Assembly (NCBI RefSeq): GCF_900102335.1
Contig: NZ_FNBM01000002.1
Coordinates: 1 to 64,000, forward strand
Reading direction: 5' to 3'
Length of the DNA: 64,000 nucleotides
Source: Phytopseudomonas seleniipraecipitans
GTDB lineage: Bacteria > Pseudomonadota > Gammaproteobacteria > Pseudomonadales > Pseudomonadaceae
Position numbers and translations under genes: made by a program. The notes below the pieces were generated by a model that saw only the letters and a list, made by a program, of their open reading frames with translations, was not told the DNA's origin and did no database searches. Position 1 is the first letter of the stretch, and the number at the start of each line of letters is the position of its first letter. This document shows, piece by piece, positions 26,085 through 33,640 of the stretch.

Positions 26085-27364
26085 CAGACGGCCCTGCCCC
26101 ACCGCACATGCCGCTCTGTGAGCAGATCCCGGATATGGCGGTAGAGATCGTCCTGGGTCATGTCCTTGGCTGCGTAGTGATCGCGGATGACCGGCCAGCA
26201 GTCCCATTGCTGGAGGGTCTTAAACGCCTTTTTTGCGCCCACCTGCTCCCTTGCAAGTAGGCTTATGAAGTTTCCCAGGAACAGCTCCACGTTCTTGCCG
26301 GAGAAGCCGTTTGATGTCTTGTAGTAGCGCTTGTATTCAGTGTCATCGAGCAGCGAATCCACCGGCAGATCCACGCGGATATCATCACGGATCAGCGTCC
26401 AGATCGGCTCAAAATACCCAGGGCGGGCCAGCAGCTTGAATTGCCTCAAGCCATAGCGCCACAGGCCGTCCAGATGCCCTGCAAAGGCCGCAAACGAGCT
26501 GGTATCAATCACCGCATTGGTTTTCAGATCCACCGAGCCGCTGGCGAATTGCTGGATGATCGAATGGTGATAGCGCAGCTCTACGCGCCACACGTCCGCC
26601 TTAGGGTCGTAGTTGTCCGGGTCGTTGGCGTCGAAGCTGTCGCGGCGCTTCCAGACGCTTTCCCAGTAGTCGAGTTTGTCGGTAGCGCGGGCCTGTTCGG
26701 TCTTGTTGTAGATCGCCAGCTGTACGCCACTGGCAGAGCCGAACATGAAGGTTTCGCCGCGGCCATAGGTGCTGGATTTGGTCGTCCAGTTGATCTCGTT
26801 GATGCCCGAGATATCGCGCTGGTTGCGGGCCCGGCAGTGCATGCGGGCGACCAGATCAACAGGCGGTTTCCAGCCCTGCAGGTCTAGCGCAAGGTGGACG
26901 GCGCACTGGTTGATTTCCAGATGGCTCAGCACTTCGGCGGCGTACAGATCCATGCGCTGCTGCAGGCGTTCAGGTGACAGGGCGTCGATGGCATGGGGCG
27001 ACACTTCGATTTTCAGGTGTGGGCCGAGGCTGTCGATCTTCGCGTTGAAGTTCTTCACCAAAAGGATGATGCCCAGGTCAGCGTTCTGCAGCTTGTACTG
27101 GTAACCGGAGTCCTTGCTGACGCGGCCAGAGTGCCAGGTGCTGCCAGCAAACTGCACCATGGTGCCCGGCTTCTCGAACAGCGCCATGATTTCAGGGCGG
27201 ATCGTGCCCCGATAGAGCTGGCGAACCGTGTCCACCCCGCAACGCAATAAACGAACGCGGGACAGGTCGACCATGGCAGTCGTGCCCGGGTCGATGAACA
27301 GACGCCCACTGGCATCCTCGCGAGCGAGCATGTCCAGACGCATGAAGTCTTTTGCCTTTGCCAT
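26084..27364 (-). CDS. Replication initiation protein, phage/plasmid rolling-circle type
   Basis: 426 residues. The pattern CAVHLALDLQGW, then IYNKTEQ, then VWRVELRYHHS matches the Rep_trans/phage replication-protein group of rolling-circle initiators found in filamentous phages and small plasmids, where an Asp/Tyr/Lys/Glu set supports nicking. I did not identify the nick site. It is immediately upstream of and coupled to the integrase, an arrangement also seen in Pf-type prophages (rep then int). The presence of an initiator implies that the excised form replicates. The start is the first ATG of the frame with only a weak ribosome site. Confidence 0.85.
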   Translation of the reverse strand: MAKAKDFMRLDMLAREDASGRLFIDPGTTAMVDLSRVRLLRCGVDTVRQLYRGTIRPEIMALFEKPGTMVQFAGSTWHSGRVSKDSGYQYKLQNADLGIILLVKNFNAKIDSLGPHLKIEVSPHAIDALSPERLQQRMDLYAAEVLSHLEINQCAVHLALDLQGWKPPVDLVARMHCRARNQRDISGINEINWTTKSSTYGRGETFMFGSASGVQLAIYNKTEQARATDKLDYWESVWKRRDSFDANDPDNYDPKADVWRVELRYHHSIIQQFASGSVDLKTNAVIDTSSFAAFAGHLDGLWRYGLRQFKLLARPGYFEPIWTLIRDDIRVDLPVDSLLDDTEYKRYYKTSNGFSGKNVELFLGNFISLLAREQVGAKKAFKTLQQWDCWPVIRDHYAAKDMTQDDLYRHIRDLLTERHVRWGRAV

Positions 27365-27419
27365 TTCTATTTACCTAATGCTGATTAATGCGGAATGTTC
27401 ACTGTGTTTATCTGACGTG

Positions 27420-27809
27420 TTACAGGGACGTCAGCGCGGAGGCGCGTGCCTCGCTCGCGCCTCCGTTCTGAACTGAACCACTCCAGCGCTCGCTCATGCG
27501 CGCCTCACCGCTAGCGCTCCCTCGCGCGCGCCGTGCCGTCGCACGCAAGGCATCGCCAGCGGTTTCGCACACCTCTCTCTCAATCTGGCTTGTTGGGTCT
27601 ATGAAGGGATTCCCTCTCCGTTCCTGGCAGGGTTGCTCCTGGGTATACAGCGAGGGTTGAAAACGCCAATCGGGCGGCAGGTTGGCGACCCACATGATCA
27701 GCAGGATCGCCGGGAGCAGGAGCGCGAACGGGCCTTCGAGAATGAACAAGGCGTGGGTGCTGGTGCGGGCCGGAGGGATGATTGACACCAAGGGCGCTGC
27801 CCTCGTCAT
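27420..27809 (-). CDS. Small hypothetical protein with one TM segment (island 1)
   Basis: 129 residues from the start at 27809 (AAGAG 5 bases ahead); a start at 27884 with GAGG upstream is also possible. It has one clear hydrophobic segment (GPFALLLPAILLIMWVANLP, about 26-45) and a basic Ala/Arg/Ser-rich tail. No family recognised. It lies between the conserved small gene at 27.9 kb and rep on the same strand. The C-terminal half is compositionally odd, so the reading frame may be real only in part. Confidence 0.45.
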   Translation of the reverse strand: MTRAAPLVSIIPPARTSTHALFILEGPFALLLPAILLIMWVANLPPDWRFQPSLYTQEQPCQERRGNPFIDPTSQIEREVCETAGDALRATARRARGSASGEARMSERWSGSVQNGGASEARASALTSL

Positions 27810-27896
27810 CCCGCTCTTGCCGCCGAGGGCTCGGGAGCATGGGGTGGTGAAGCTACCCCACACTCCCGCTGATAGGCTGGTCATGGTTGTGGGGCC

Positions 27897-28283
27897 TCAA
27901 GGGTGCGCTGCGCCCGTGCTTCCGTTCGACGGAACGGTGGAGCTGTTCCGACGAGCCGGGAGCGCGGCCCTTGACCCCTCTTGAATAGGTCGGGTCATAC
28001 GGCCCAGTACGTTGCCGGAACTCTGCCGGTCGCGGTGCCGTATCGCCCGAATGGTGAGTACATCCTGAAAGTAGATCTCCAGGGTGTGCTGCATGCCGCT
28101 TAGCGGCACGGTGATGAAATAGCCTTGGTCGCAGATGCCTTCGACGGGCAACACCACACCGATAACGTGCAAGCAGTGCCAGTAGGTGCCGGGTTCATCG
28201 TCCCAGGCGAGTTCGACCAATACGGTATTGCCGAGAAAGGCCAGAGCGGCGGCGGTATCCAGGGCCAGCGATTGCTTAGGCAT
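27897..28283 (-). CDS. Conserved hypothetical protein (island 1)
   Basis: 128 residues from [20 protein letters not shown] compact, probably beta-rich N-terminal 85 residues ([28 protein letters not shown]) is followed by a disordered basic tail. No membrane segment and no family assigned. The start at 28283 overlaps the upstream HTH gene by 8 bases, consistent with an operon running from 28709 toward the integrase; the longer frame to 28433 is a shadow of that gene. Its fixed position upstream of rep suggests a role in replication or control. Confidence 0.65.
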   Translation of the reverse strand: MPKQSLALDTAAALAFLGNTVLVELAWDDEPGTYWHCLHVIGVVLPVEGICDQGYFITVPLSGMQHTLEIYFQDVLTIRAIRHRDRQSSGNVLGRMTRPIQEGSRAALPARRNSSTVPSNGSTGAAHP

Positions 28284-28491
28284 GGCTGTAGTCCCCTTCG
28301 TTGAACGCCGTCTTGCCCTTGAGCAGATCCGCACGCAGGCGGGCAAGGTTGACCATGCGGAAGTCGGCCAGTCGCATGCTGGGTACGGTGCCGTTGTTGA
28401 CCCACTCGCAGGCTTCCTCAACAGACACACCACTCATTTCAGCGAAGGTCTTGATGCTGCAGAGGTCGAGGCTGTCGTCTTTCTTCTTCAT
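28276..28491 (-). CDS. Small HTH protein (AlpA/excisionase-like)
   Basis: 71 residues. TFAEMSGVSVEEACEWVNNGTVPSMRLADF-type sequence matches a MerR/AlpA-like winged helix as used by excisionases and element regulators, cut here at about residues 13-42. The start at 28491 forms an ATGA overlap with the preceding gene; ATG at 28500 is an alternative. Second gene of the leftward operon. It likely controls excision or transcription of the element. Confidence 0.75.
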   Translation of the reverse strand: MKKKDDSLDLCSIKTFAEMSGVSVEEACEWVNNGTVPSMRLADFRMVNLARLRADLLKGKTAFNEGDYSHA

Positions 28492-28709
28492 AGCGTCCAT
28501 TCCTGTTCAAGAAGCTGCTGATGCAGCAGGGCCACGTTGACCATGGTGCGTTTGCCGACCTTCTGCGAAGGCAGGTAGCCGCGTTCGAGCCAAGTGCGTA
28601 CCACGATGGGCTCGTCACCCATGCCGATCCATTCGGCAAAGCGAGGCCACGGCATCAAAGGCGGGGCGCCATGTAGCTTTTGTGAGTCGATCCCTTCTGG
28701 TGGTAGCAT
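28488..28709 (-). CDS. Small HTH protein, first gene of leftward operon
   Basis: 73 residues with FAEWIGMGDEPIVVRTWLER followed by GYLPSQKVGKRTMVNVALL, a helix-turn-helix/wing pattern related to that of the next gene, so the two probably arose by duplication. GGAG precedes the ATG by 7 bases. It is transcribed away from the operators at 28744-28810. In temperate elements the first gene of such an operon is often a Cro- or Xis-like regulator; that is inference here. Confidence 0.72.
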   Translation of the reverse strand: MLPPEGIDSQKLHGAPPLMPWPRFAEWIGMGDEPIVVRTWLERGYLPSQKVGKRTMVNVALLHQQLLEQEWTL

Positions 28710-28743
28710 CGGCTAGCTCCGCTATAGTCAGCTTTAATCAGCA

Positions 28744-28810
28744 TTGTTCAGTGAAACTATTTCAGTGAACAAACAATAGCAAAACGATACCCGTAGTGAA
28801 ACTATTTCAC
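28744..28810. promoter_or_regulatory. Twin palindromic operators between divergent operons
   Basis: Site 1 (28744-28772) is a near-perfect 29-bp palindrome with outer arms TTGTTCA/TGAACAA and inner TGAAA/TTTCA. Site 2 (28796-28810) is GTGAAACTATTTCAC, with arms GTGAAA/TTTCAC. Both share GTGAAACTATTTCA. Reading leftward, TATAGC with a TGAACA-like -35 18 bases away would place site 1 over the promoter of the leftward operon. This is the layout of a lysogeny-type switch. Confidence 0.7.
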
Positions 28811-28829
28811 TGGAATCACTTAGAACTTT

Positions 28830-29081
28830 ATGGAATCAATTCAGCAGCGAGCTAGAGCTTTAATTGCTAAAGCCGGTTTCGACACCCTGATCAAGAACAG
28901 TGACATTCCGCTGAATCGCTGGCATAGCGTGCGCTTTAAAGACATACGGATGAGCACCGAGGAGATTGAGGTTCTGGTGAGAATCTATCCTCAATACGCA
29001 CTGTGGCTTGCTAGTGGACAAATCACACCGGAGTCAGGACAGATCAGTCCAGAATATGATGATGCCAACAAAGATTCGTAA
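28830..29081 (+). CDS. Small putative repressor of the element
   Basis: 83 residues. The N-terminal ~55 residues (RWHSVRFKDIRMSTEEIEVLVRIYPQYALWL, two pieces around residues 27-58) resemble the DNA-binding domain of phage repressor-like proteins, though the canonical HTH is not obvious by eye. It starts 19 bases right of the second operator and is divergent from the leftward operon. It has no strong ribosome site, consistent with low expression. A decayed homologue of its C-terminus lies at about 30827-30943, beyond the right attachment site. Confidence 0.7.
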   Translation: MESIQQRARALIAKAGFDTLIKNSDIPLNRWHSVRFKDIRMSTEEIEVLVRIYPQYALWLASGQITPESGQISPEYDDANKDS

Positions 29082-29178
29082 AAAGTGACGTGATTTATTA
29101 TTGCTCAAAGGATGTAGCGAGACTTAGTTTTTAACCTAAAAAGATGCATAAAATCTCCGATTTATATAAGGATTTATA

Positions 29179-30063
29179 ATGGCTAGGGTTGTCGGCTTTG
29201 TAAGCGAAAAAGGTGGCGTAGGGAAAACCACCGCTTGCTATCATATCGCAGTGGGGTTAGCTCGGTATCACAGTAAGCGAGTGCTTGTGATTGATGCTGA
29301 CTACCAACGCGGGGGAATATCGGGAAGACTATTCCCCGAACTTATTGAAGGATTCGGCGTACACAACCCACATGGGATGACGCTTTTTAATAAGTTTCAA
29401 CAACTATATAGCGCTGCTGATCAGACACCCAACGTAGATATTCTTAATCATGTGGAAGGCGTAGATTTAATTCAGGCCGACCCGAGACTATCGACAGTTT
29501 CGACGGATAAATTACCGAGCACAAATAATATTCGATCAAACAACATTGCACTGCTTGCTCATATGAAGACTATCAGCAATGTTCTAACACCACTTCATGA
29601 CTCTTATGACTATGTACTAATTGATTCGCACCCTGAAGTTTCAGACATTCTTCGCTCGATTATTTATGCGTCTGATTATTGTGTCTCTCCAGTCAAGCTA
29701 GATCGCCAGTCTTCAATCGGCGTGGCGACTATTATTGGTGAGGTTCAGAACGTTAATAATGACATTGAGATGATCAGGGACTCTCTGAAAATTGAGGACG
29801 GTTACACAAATACGATTTTTTCAGGTGCCATTGGCATGATGGCTAGAGAGTATGCTGAAGACCTTAAGCAGAGTGAGCAACTGGAGTATAATCGCCTCCA
29901 GAGAGCAGGAAATATGTTCAAGAATTACATTACTGAGGGAGATGGTTTAAGAGTGGCAGCAGCAAATCGTCAGCCTGTCTATGACGTGACAAGCAATAAT
30001 GCCGTGAAGCAGGCTGATCAGTTCAGAAGTCTAACTAAAGAATTTCTGCGGGTATGCAAATGA
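29179..30063 (+). CDS. ParA-like partition ATPase
   Basis: 294 residues. A deviant Walker A KGGVGKTT (about 12-19), Walker A' VLVIDADYQRGG and Walker B-like YVLIDSHPE place it in the ParA/MinD/Soj family. AAGGA lies 7 bases ahead of the ATG. The stop overlaps the next gene (ATGATAG), so the pair is coupled, as for parA with a small centromere-binding partner. Its role would be stable inheritance of the excised or replicating form of island 1. Base composition is clearly more AT-rich than flanking core genes. Confidence 0.88.
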   Translation: MARVVGFVSEKGGVGKTTACYHIAVGLARYHSKRVLVIDADYQRGGISGRLFPELIEGFGVHNPHGMTLFNKFQQLYSAADQTPNVDILNHVEGVDLIQADPRLSTVSTDKLPSTNNIRSNNIALLAHMKTISNVLTPLHDSYDYVLIDSHPEVSDILRSIIYASDYCVSPVKLDRQSSIGVATIIGEVQNVNNDIEMIRDSLKIEDGYTNTIFSGAIGMMAREYAEDLKQSEQLEYNRLQRAGNMFKNYITEGDGLRVAAANRQPVYDVTSNNAVKQADQFRSLTKEFLRVCK

Positions 30064-30470
30064 TAGATCTTGAGATACTTATAAGTTGGCTAGGCGCAGA
30101 TGGAGCTAAAGCTGGGTTGCTAGGTAGTGATCTTACAATTTCCGAGATTTTCGAGCTTAGCAATAGAAAGCCATCCAATGCTTCTAAGATGAAGCGAGGG
30201 GAGGTGATTGAATGGATTGTAGATAGAAAACGCTCTGACCTAACAAGGTCTGCAGATGAACTGATGCAGATGAATGCAGAAGAACTAAAGAATTACTTTG
30301 TATCTATCAAGTGTTCGAACAAAGAGATATTAGAGTTACTTGTATCCCTAGACATACGCCCAGGCAGTGTTGCCAAAAAGAACATACTCGATTTTGCTGC
30401 CAGAGAAATAAGTGACATAGGGATGTATAACCGTGTCGCGAAAGGATCGCACTCAGATAAAAACAGGTAG
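30060..30470 (+). CDS. Small partner of ParA, function unknown
   Basis: 136 residues, helical and charged, no membrane segment. The start at 30060 is inside the parA stop (ATGA overlap); ATG at 30054 is also in frame. No ParB signature is visible, but a short protein encoded directly behind parA is commonly the DNA-binding partner. Residues 24-50 (SEIFELSNRKPSNASKMKRG) could be an HTH. AT-rich like parA. It is the last gene before the right attachment site. Confidence 0.65.
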   Translation: MIDLEILISWLGADGAKAGLLGSDLTISEIFELSNRKPSNASKMKRGEVIEWIVDRKRSDLTRSADELMQMNAEELKNYFVSIKCSNKEILELLVSLDIRPGSVAKKNILDFAAREISDIGMYNRVAKGSHSDKNR

Positions 30471-30545
30471 TCACTGTAGGCTCTTATTGTCTTCTTGATA
30501 TGGGCCAATCACAGCTACCCTATAATTGATCAGCGAATGGTGAAG

Positions 30546-30564
30546 GCGTCGAAAAAGTGTCGAA
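30546..30564. repeat. Paired GTGTCGAA-type sites near right end of island 1
   Basis: GCGTCGAA at 30546-30553 and GTGTCGAA at 30557-30564, again 11 bp apart and in the same orientation as the left pair, 92 bases inside the right attachment core. Possible integrase arm-binding sites. Confidence 0.5.
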
Positions 30565-30655
30565 TGCACTGCGGTGCAAAGCAGAATAAAGCGTGTAACA
30601 TCCGCGTCCACGCCAGCAATGCAGGGGCTTTGCGGAGTATTGCGGGAGCTGGAAA

Positions 30656-30685
30656 AGGGTTCGATTCCCTTAGCCCGCTCCAGAT
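30656..30685 (+). repeat. Attachment site copy 2
   Basis: Exact 30-bp copy of the tRNA-Gly 3' end. The upstream part of the tRNA is absent here, so this is an attachment junction, not a gene. Confidence 0.92.
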
Positions 30686-30695
30686 TGCACACACC

Positions 30696-30722
30696 AAAGC
30701 CCTGCTCCTGCAGGGCTTTTTT
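30696..30722 (+). terminator. Second copy of the tRNA-Gly terminator
   Basis: AAAGCCCTGC and GCAGGGCTTT form a 10-bp stem around TCCT, followed by T6, 11 bases after att copy 2. The same layout as the terminator after the intact tRNA. Confidence 0.85.
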
Positions 30723-30826
30723 GTATCTGGCGTTTGGGATTCGCCTGCGCTAGATTCGCTGAGGCTTGTAGTTGAAAAGCCGGAGACAGCGCTCGTAATG
30801 GAATTAAATAAATCTGTCCCCTTTTC

Positions 30827-30943
30827 TCTTATCCACAATACCGCTGGTGGCTCATGACTGGGGAGGTCATGCCGGACAAAGGACAAGTCAGCCCCGAATA
30901 TGAAGAGGCCAACCGAAACTTGCCCAATCAAAACGCGGGATAG
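30827..30943 (+). pseudogene. Relic of a repressor gene, C-terminal ~38 codons
   Basis: In one frame to TAG at 30941-30943 the translation reads SYPQYRWWLMTGEV then GQVSPEYEEANRN, matching IYPQYALWLASGQI and GQISPEYDDANKDS of the protein at 28830. The 5' two-thirds is missing. No start with a ribosome site precedes it. It is best read as a fossil of a second element's repressor. The rest of the 554 bases between 30470 and 31025 holds only arm-type sites, att copy 2 and the terminator. Confidence 0.7.
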
Positions 30944-31024
30944 CGATTACAACGGAAGTATCTAAGCGTTGGTATGCTAGAAAAACGGATTTTTAATTAT
31001 TCGGCTTTAAAAAGGGCAGAGTGA

Positions 31025-31813
31025 ATGGCTAAGTCAGTTGAGAAAAATAAAGGCATCAAATTTAAAAGAAGGGAGTGGCTTTTTTTATTGTTGATTGTTG
31101 TACTTGTGCAACTGATTCTACATCAGGTCTCTCTATACTACGGCAGTAGTTCAACCGCTTTAGGGTACGTATCATTTGCCGGCACGATAGTATCAATTCT
31201 CCTGGGTTTGATTGCCATCATTTACTCATTTGTTCAGTCAATATCCCATGCGAACTCTGTAGCTGAAATAAAATCACAAGTAAAGCACTTGGTAAGCGCC
31301 GGAGATAGAATTGTTAAGCTGGAAAAGCGGTTAGACTCTTCCGCTGTTAAAATTGAAAGACTTACCGATAACTATATTGCGAGCATTGATGAGAATACCA
31401 AAGCCTCGCTAGTGGTTGCGCAAAATATAAAGGACGTATATCAGGTCGGTGAGGTGATGGGGGCGGGCGATCGCTCTGATGGCCATTTCAGTAGCGGTTA
31501 TACTTGGCTAAATATAGGGTGCGCTATTGTTTGGTGGGCCGTTGTTAATAATAAAACTGCATATGATTTTGAAATTGAGCTTGGTGATGTATTGGCGCGT
31601 GAGTTAGACGTTCATCAAGAGTTTTTAAGCGGCTTGATGGTCGCTATGAGTGCAATGCTGGATGATAAGGGAGTTATTGAGGTTACGAATGTAAATGAGG
31701 GGGTTAGTTTCAATGGAAAACCTGGGTTTGATGATTATATAGGCCCAACGATAACTGCCATGAAAGAGAGTGGAGAGGAAAAATATATAAAGCTTTGGCA
31801 GGTTTTGAATTAA
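31025..31813 (+). CDS. Two-TM coiled-coil protein, function unknown (island 2)
   Basis: 262 residues. TM helices at about 17-36 and 48-70 are followed by a probable coiled coil (about 75-125, EIKSQVKHLVSAGDRIVKLE) and a mixed cytoplasmic C-terminal domain (about 135-262). I recognise no family. AT-rich. It is encoded alone 64 bases before the next gene. Short TM-hairpin proteins with a large cytoplasmic domain in tRNA-linked islands are often phage-defence or exclusion effectors, but there is no motif here to prove it. Confidence 0.75.
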   Translation: MAKSVEKNKGIKFKRREWLFLLLIVVLVQLILHQVSLYYGSSSTALGYVSFAGTIVSILLGLIAIIYSFVQSISHANSVAEIKSQVKHLVSAGDRIVKLEKRLDSSAVKIERLTDNYIASIDENTKASLVVAQNIKDVYQVGEVMGAGDRSDGHFSSGYTWLNIGCAIVWWAVVNNKTAYDFEIELGDVLARELDVHQEFLSGLMVAMSAMLDDKGVIEVTNVNEGVSFNGKPGFDDYIGPTITAMKESGEEKYIKLWQVLN

Positions 31814-31879
31814 TAATTAAATGCAGGCATAAAGAAAAGCAAAAGGGGAAAGAATTATTTATGAGCACAAGGAGTAGTG

Positions 31880-32584
31880 ATGAGAGCTGACAAGGACGAT
31901 GTTCCTGATTATATAAGGCCACGCAAGAAACAAGGCCCATGGCGCGCGCTGGCAATCCTGGGTGTTGGATCTGCAATCTTTTGGGGCTTAGTCACAGTAT
32001 TTGCAAAACCCATCGTGATCGACGTGGCGCAGCTTAAACAGGCTATCCGCTTCGGCGGTGAACCCGTATTCAGTCAGCATCCTACACAGCCTAAGCAACC
32101 ACCTAGCGAAGCGCTACAAGGCAACGATCAAGACTGGATCAGATCCAACGAAGCCCAACAGACCATCCAAGCCAACCGCGAGCTTGAAGAATGGTCACGC
32201 CAACGCGCACAGGAAACCCAAGAGCGGCAGACTTCATTTAATGACAGCAACTACAAGCCGAAGCCTATAGCTAACACATTCGCCGCATCTATCTACCAAG
32301 CAGAAGCCGTAAGCCAACCCCAAAAGCCGCTACGAAAAGAGGTGCGTGAAGTAACCAGATCAGGCACTTGGTCTTGGGAAAGCGGCCATCAGAAGAAAAG
32401 AGTTTTCGGGGAGTTTGATTGGATAGAGCGAAATGGGGTTATCGATCATTCCAGCGTTTGCCAGAACTATCAAAAAGGCTCACTGATTTACAGGGATTGC
32501 CGGAAGGGGGCAAAGGCAAAGTTTAAGAGCATGTGCGGCAGCTATCAGCCAGCCTGTAATCCTTCGAATAATATGATGCCATAA
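31880..32584 (+). CDS. Membrane-anchored hypothetical protein (island 2)
   Basis: 234 residues. A single N-terminal TM helix (about 24-44) is followed by a long Gln/Pro/Arg-rich linker and a C-terminal ~75-residue segment with four Cys (VCQNYQKGSLIYRDCRKGAK..MCGSYQPACNP), which suggests disulphides in the periplasm. The start at 31880 has AAGGAG 5 bases ahead; GTG at 31877 is possible. No family recognised with confidence. It is less AT-rich than its neighbours, hinting at a separate origin. Confidence 0.72.
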   Translation: MRADKDDVPDYIRPRKKQGPWRALAILGVGSAIFWGLVTVFAKPIVIDVAQLKQAIRFGGEPVFSQHPTQPKQPPSEALQGNDQDWIRSNEAQQTIQANRELEEWSRQRAQETQERQTSFNDSNYKPKPIANTFAASIYQAEAVSQPQKPLRKEVREVTRSGTWSWESGHQKKRVFGEFDWIERNGVIDHSSVCQNYQKGSLIYRDCRKGAKAKFKSMCGSYQPACNPSNNMMP

Positions 32585-32655
32585 GTTTCTGCGGAAAACT
32601 GCGATTTGCCATATAAGAATGTTTGCAAGCGGCGCTGACGCGCAGGGTGCCAGTT

Positions 32656-33516
32656 ATGGGCGAAGCGAAAGATCCAACCGTTCGATATGTTATCAGGAAC
32701 AGGTATTTGAGTGCTGTTCGTGAAAGAGAAATAACTAAGGATGAGTATGATGCATTTAAAAGAAGCAGAGATATACTTAGCGCTGCGTTAGCTATAGAGG
32801 AGCTATTTGATATTCTTTCGGAAAATTACTCTGATGCAGAGGTGACCATCAAAAAAGCCTCCGAGTCCTATTTGGAGCTTGAAGAGTTTACTTATTATGC
32901 GTTCTATGAGTTGATGCGAATTGTTAATATCAAGCTTATAAACTTCATATCAATTGCAAGGTTTTATATAGATAACCTTGAGTCTAATTCAAACGAGATC
33001 GACAGGGCGGGACTATACCTTCGCATTAAGAAGAAGCAATCGGCGCTTTACGATGCAAGTATAGAATATAGAGTATTAGATCAGCTTAGGAACTATGCCC
33101 TGCATGCTGGCACAGTCGTGCATGGGATAAACGGTTCATTTTTAGCATCAAAGAATGATGATATAAATCCGACTGTTTTTTACGCTTCGAAATCGCGTAT
33201 TTCCGAGCGGTCAGACAGAATAAAGCCAAAGGTTTTTGCCGAGCTTCCCGAAACGTTTGATTTGTTTGAATATATGAAGAGCGCAATGATCATTTATAGA
33301 GAGTTGCACTCTTATGTGACCAGTGAAATATCCAGCTATGTATTGAAAGCAAGAGCCCTTTTTGAAAAAGCTATAGAGGAAGCTGCGTCTACACTTGACG
33401 CAAAAACAGGAATTGCTGCATGTGTATATGTGGGAGAGCGAGAGAAAGAGTTCACGCAGATTTTTTTGGACTGGGATGATGTGCGCATAATGATTGCTGA
33501 AAAAAATAGACAGTAA
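32656..33516 (+). CDS. All-helical protein with HEPN-like motif (island 2)
   Basis: 286 residues from MGEAKDPTVRYV; the 11-codon upstream extension to 32623 lacks a ribosome site. Predicted almost wholly helical, AT-rich, no membrane segment. Residues 145-150 read R-N-Y-A-L-H, matching the HEPN ribonuclease signature R-x4-6-H with Asn directly after Arg, within a helix context (VLDQLRNYALHAGTVVHG). HEPN proteins are often RNA-cutting toxins or phage-defence effectors. No antitoxin-like small gene is adjacent. The family call rests on one motif, so it stays tentative. Confidence 0.7.
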   Translation: MGEAKDPTVRYVIRNRYLSAVREREITKDEYDAFKRSRDILSAALAIEELFDILSENYSDAEVTIKKASESYLELEEFTYYAFYELMRIVNIKLINFISIARFYIDNLESNSNEIDRAGLYLRIKKKQSALYDASIEYRVLDQLRNYALHAGTVVHGINGSFLASKNDDINPTVFYASKSRISERSDRIKPKVFAELPETFDLFEYMKSAMIIYRELHSYVTSEISSYVLKARALFEKAIEEAASTLDAKTGIAACVYVGEREKEFTQIFLDWDDVRIMIAEKNRQ

Positions 33517-33539
33517 AGCATGCTGCCTGCCGAGATAAA

Positions 33540-33547
33540 GTGTCGAA
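33540..33547. repeat. Single GTGTCGAA site near right end of island 2
   Basis: One GTGTCGAA copy lies 93 bases before the degenerate att copy, the same distance class as the pair before att copy 2. No clear second copy 11 bp away. Confidence 0.35.
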
Positions 33548-33640
33548 AACATTATGCCCCATAGCCACGAATCGACACCCTTAGAGCCCGAAGAATCACA
33601 CACTGGCACGCACTGTGACGTAACGAAACCGCCTAAAAAA

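Larger units (their letters stand above)
24466..30685. mobile_element. Integrated element (island 1) at tRNA-Gly: integrase, RCR-type Rep, repressor, ParA
   Basis: About 6.2 kb bounded by an exact 30-bp repeat of the tRNA 3' end (24466-24495 and 30656-30685). It holds a leftward block (two small HTH proteins, two hypotheticals, a replication initiator, a tyrosine integrase, a membrane protein) and a rightward block (repressor-like protein, ParA, small partner) diverging around 28.75 kb. The rep-int order and tRNA-Gly target recall Pf-type filamentous prophages, but no coat, Zot or secretion gene is present, so an integrative plasmid or phage satellite fits better. Confidence 0.85.

Noticed and set aside
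30623..30685. Second tRNA-Gly gene
   Set aside because: Only the T arm and acceptor 3' strand are present. No D or anticodon arm can be folded upstream.
30495..30857. 120-codon frame spanning the second attachment site
   Set aside because: It crosses the att core and terminator, has no ribosome site and translates tRNA sequence. Not a gene.
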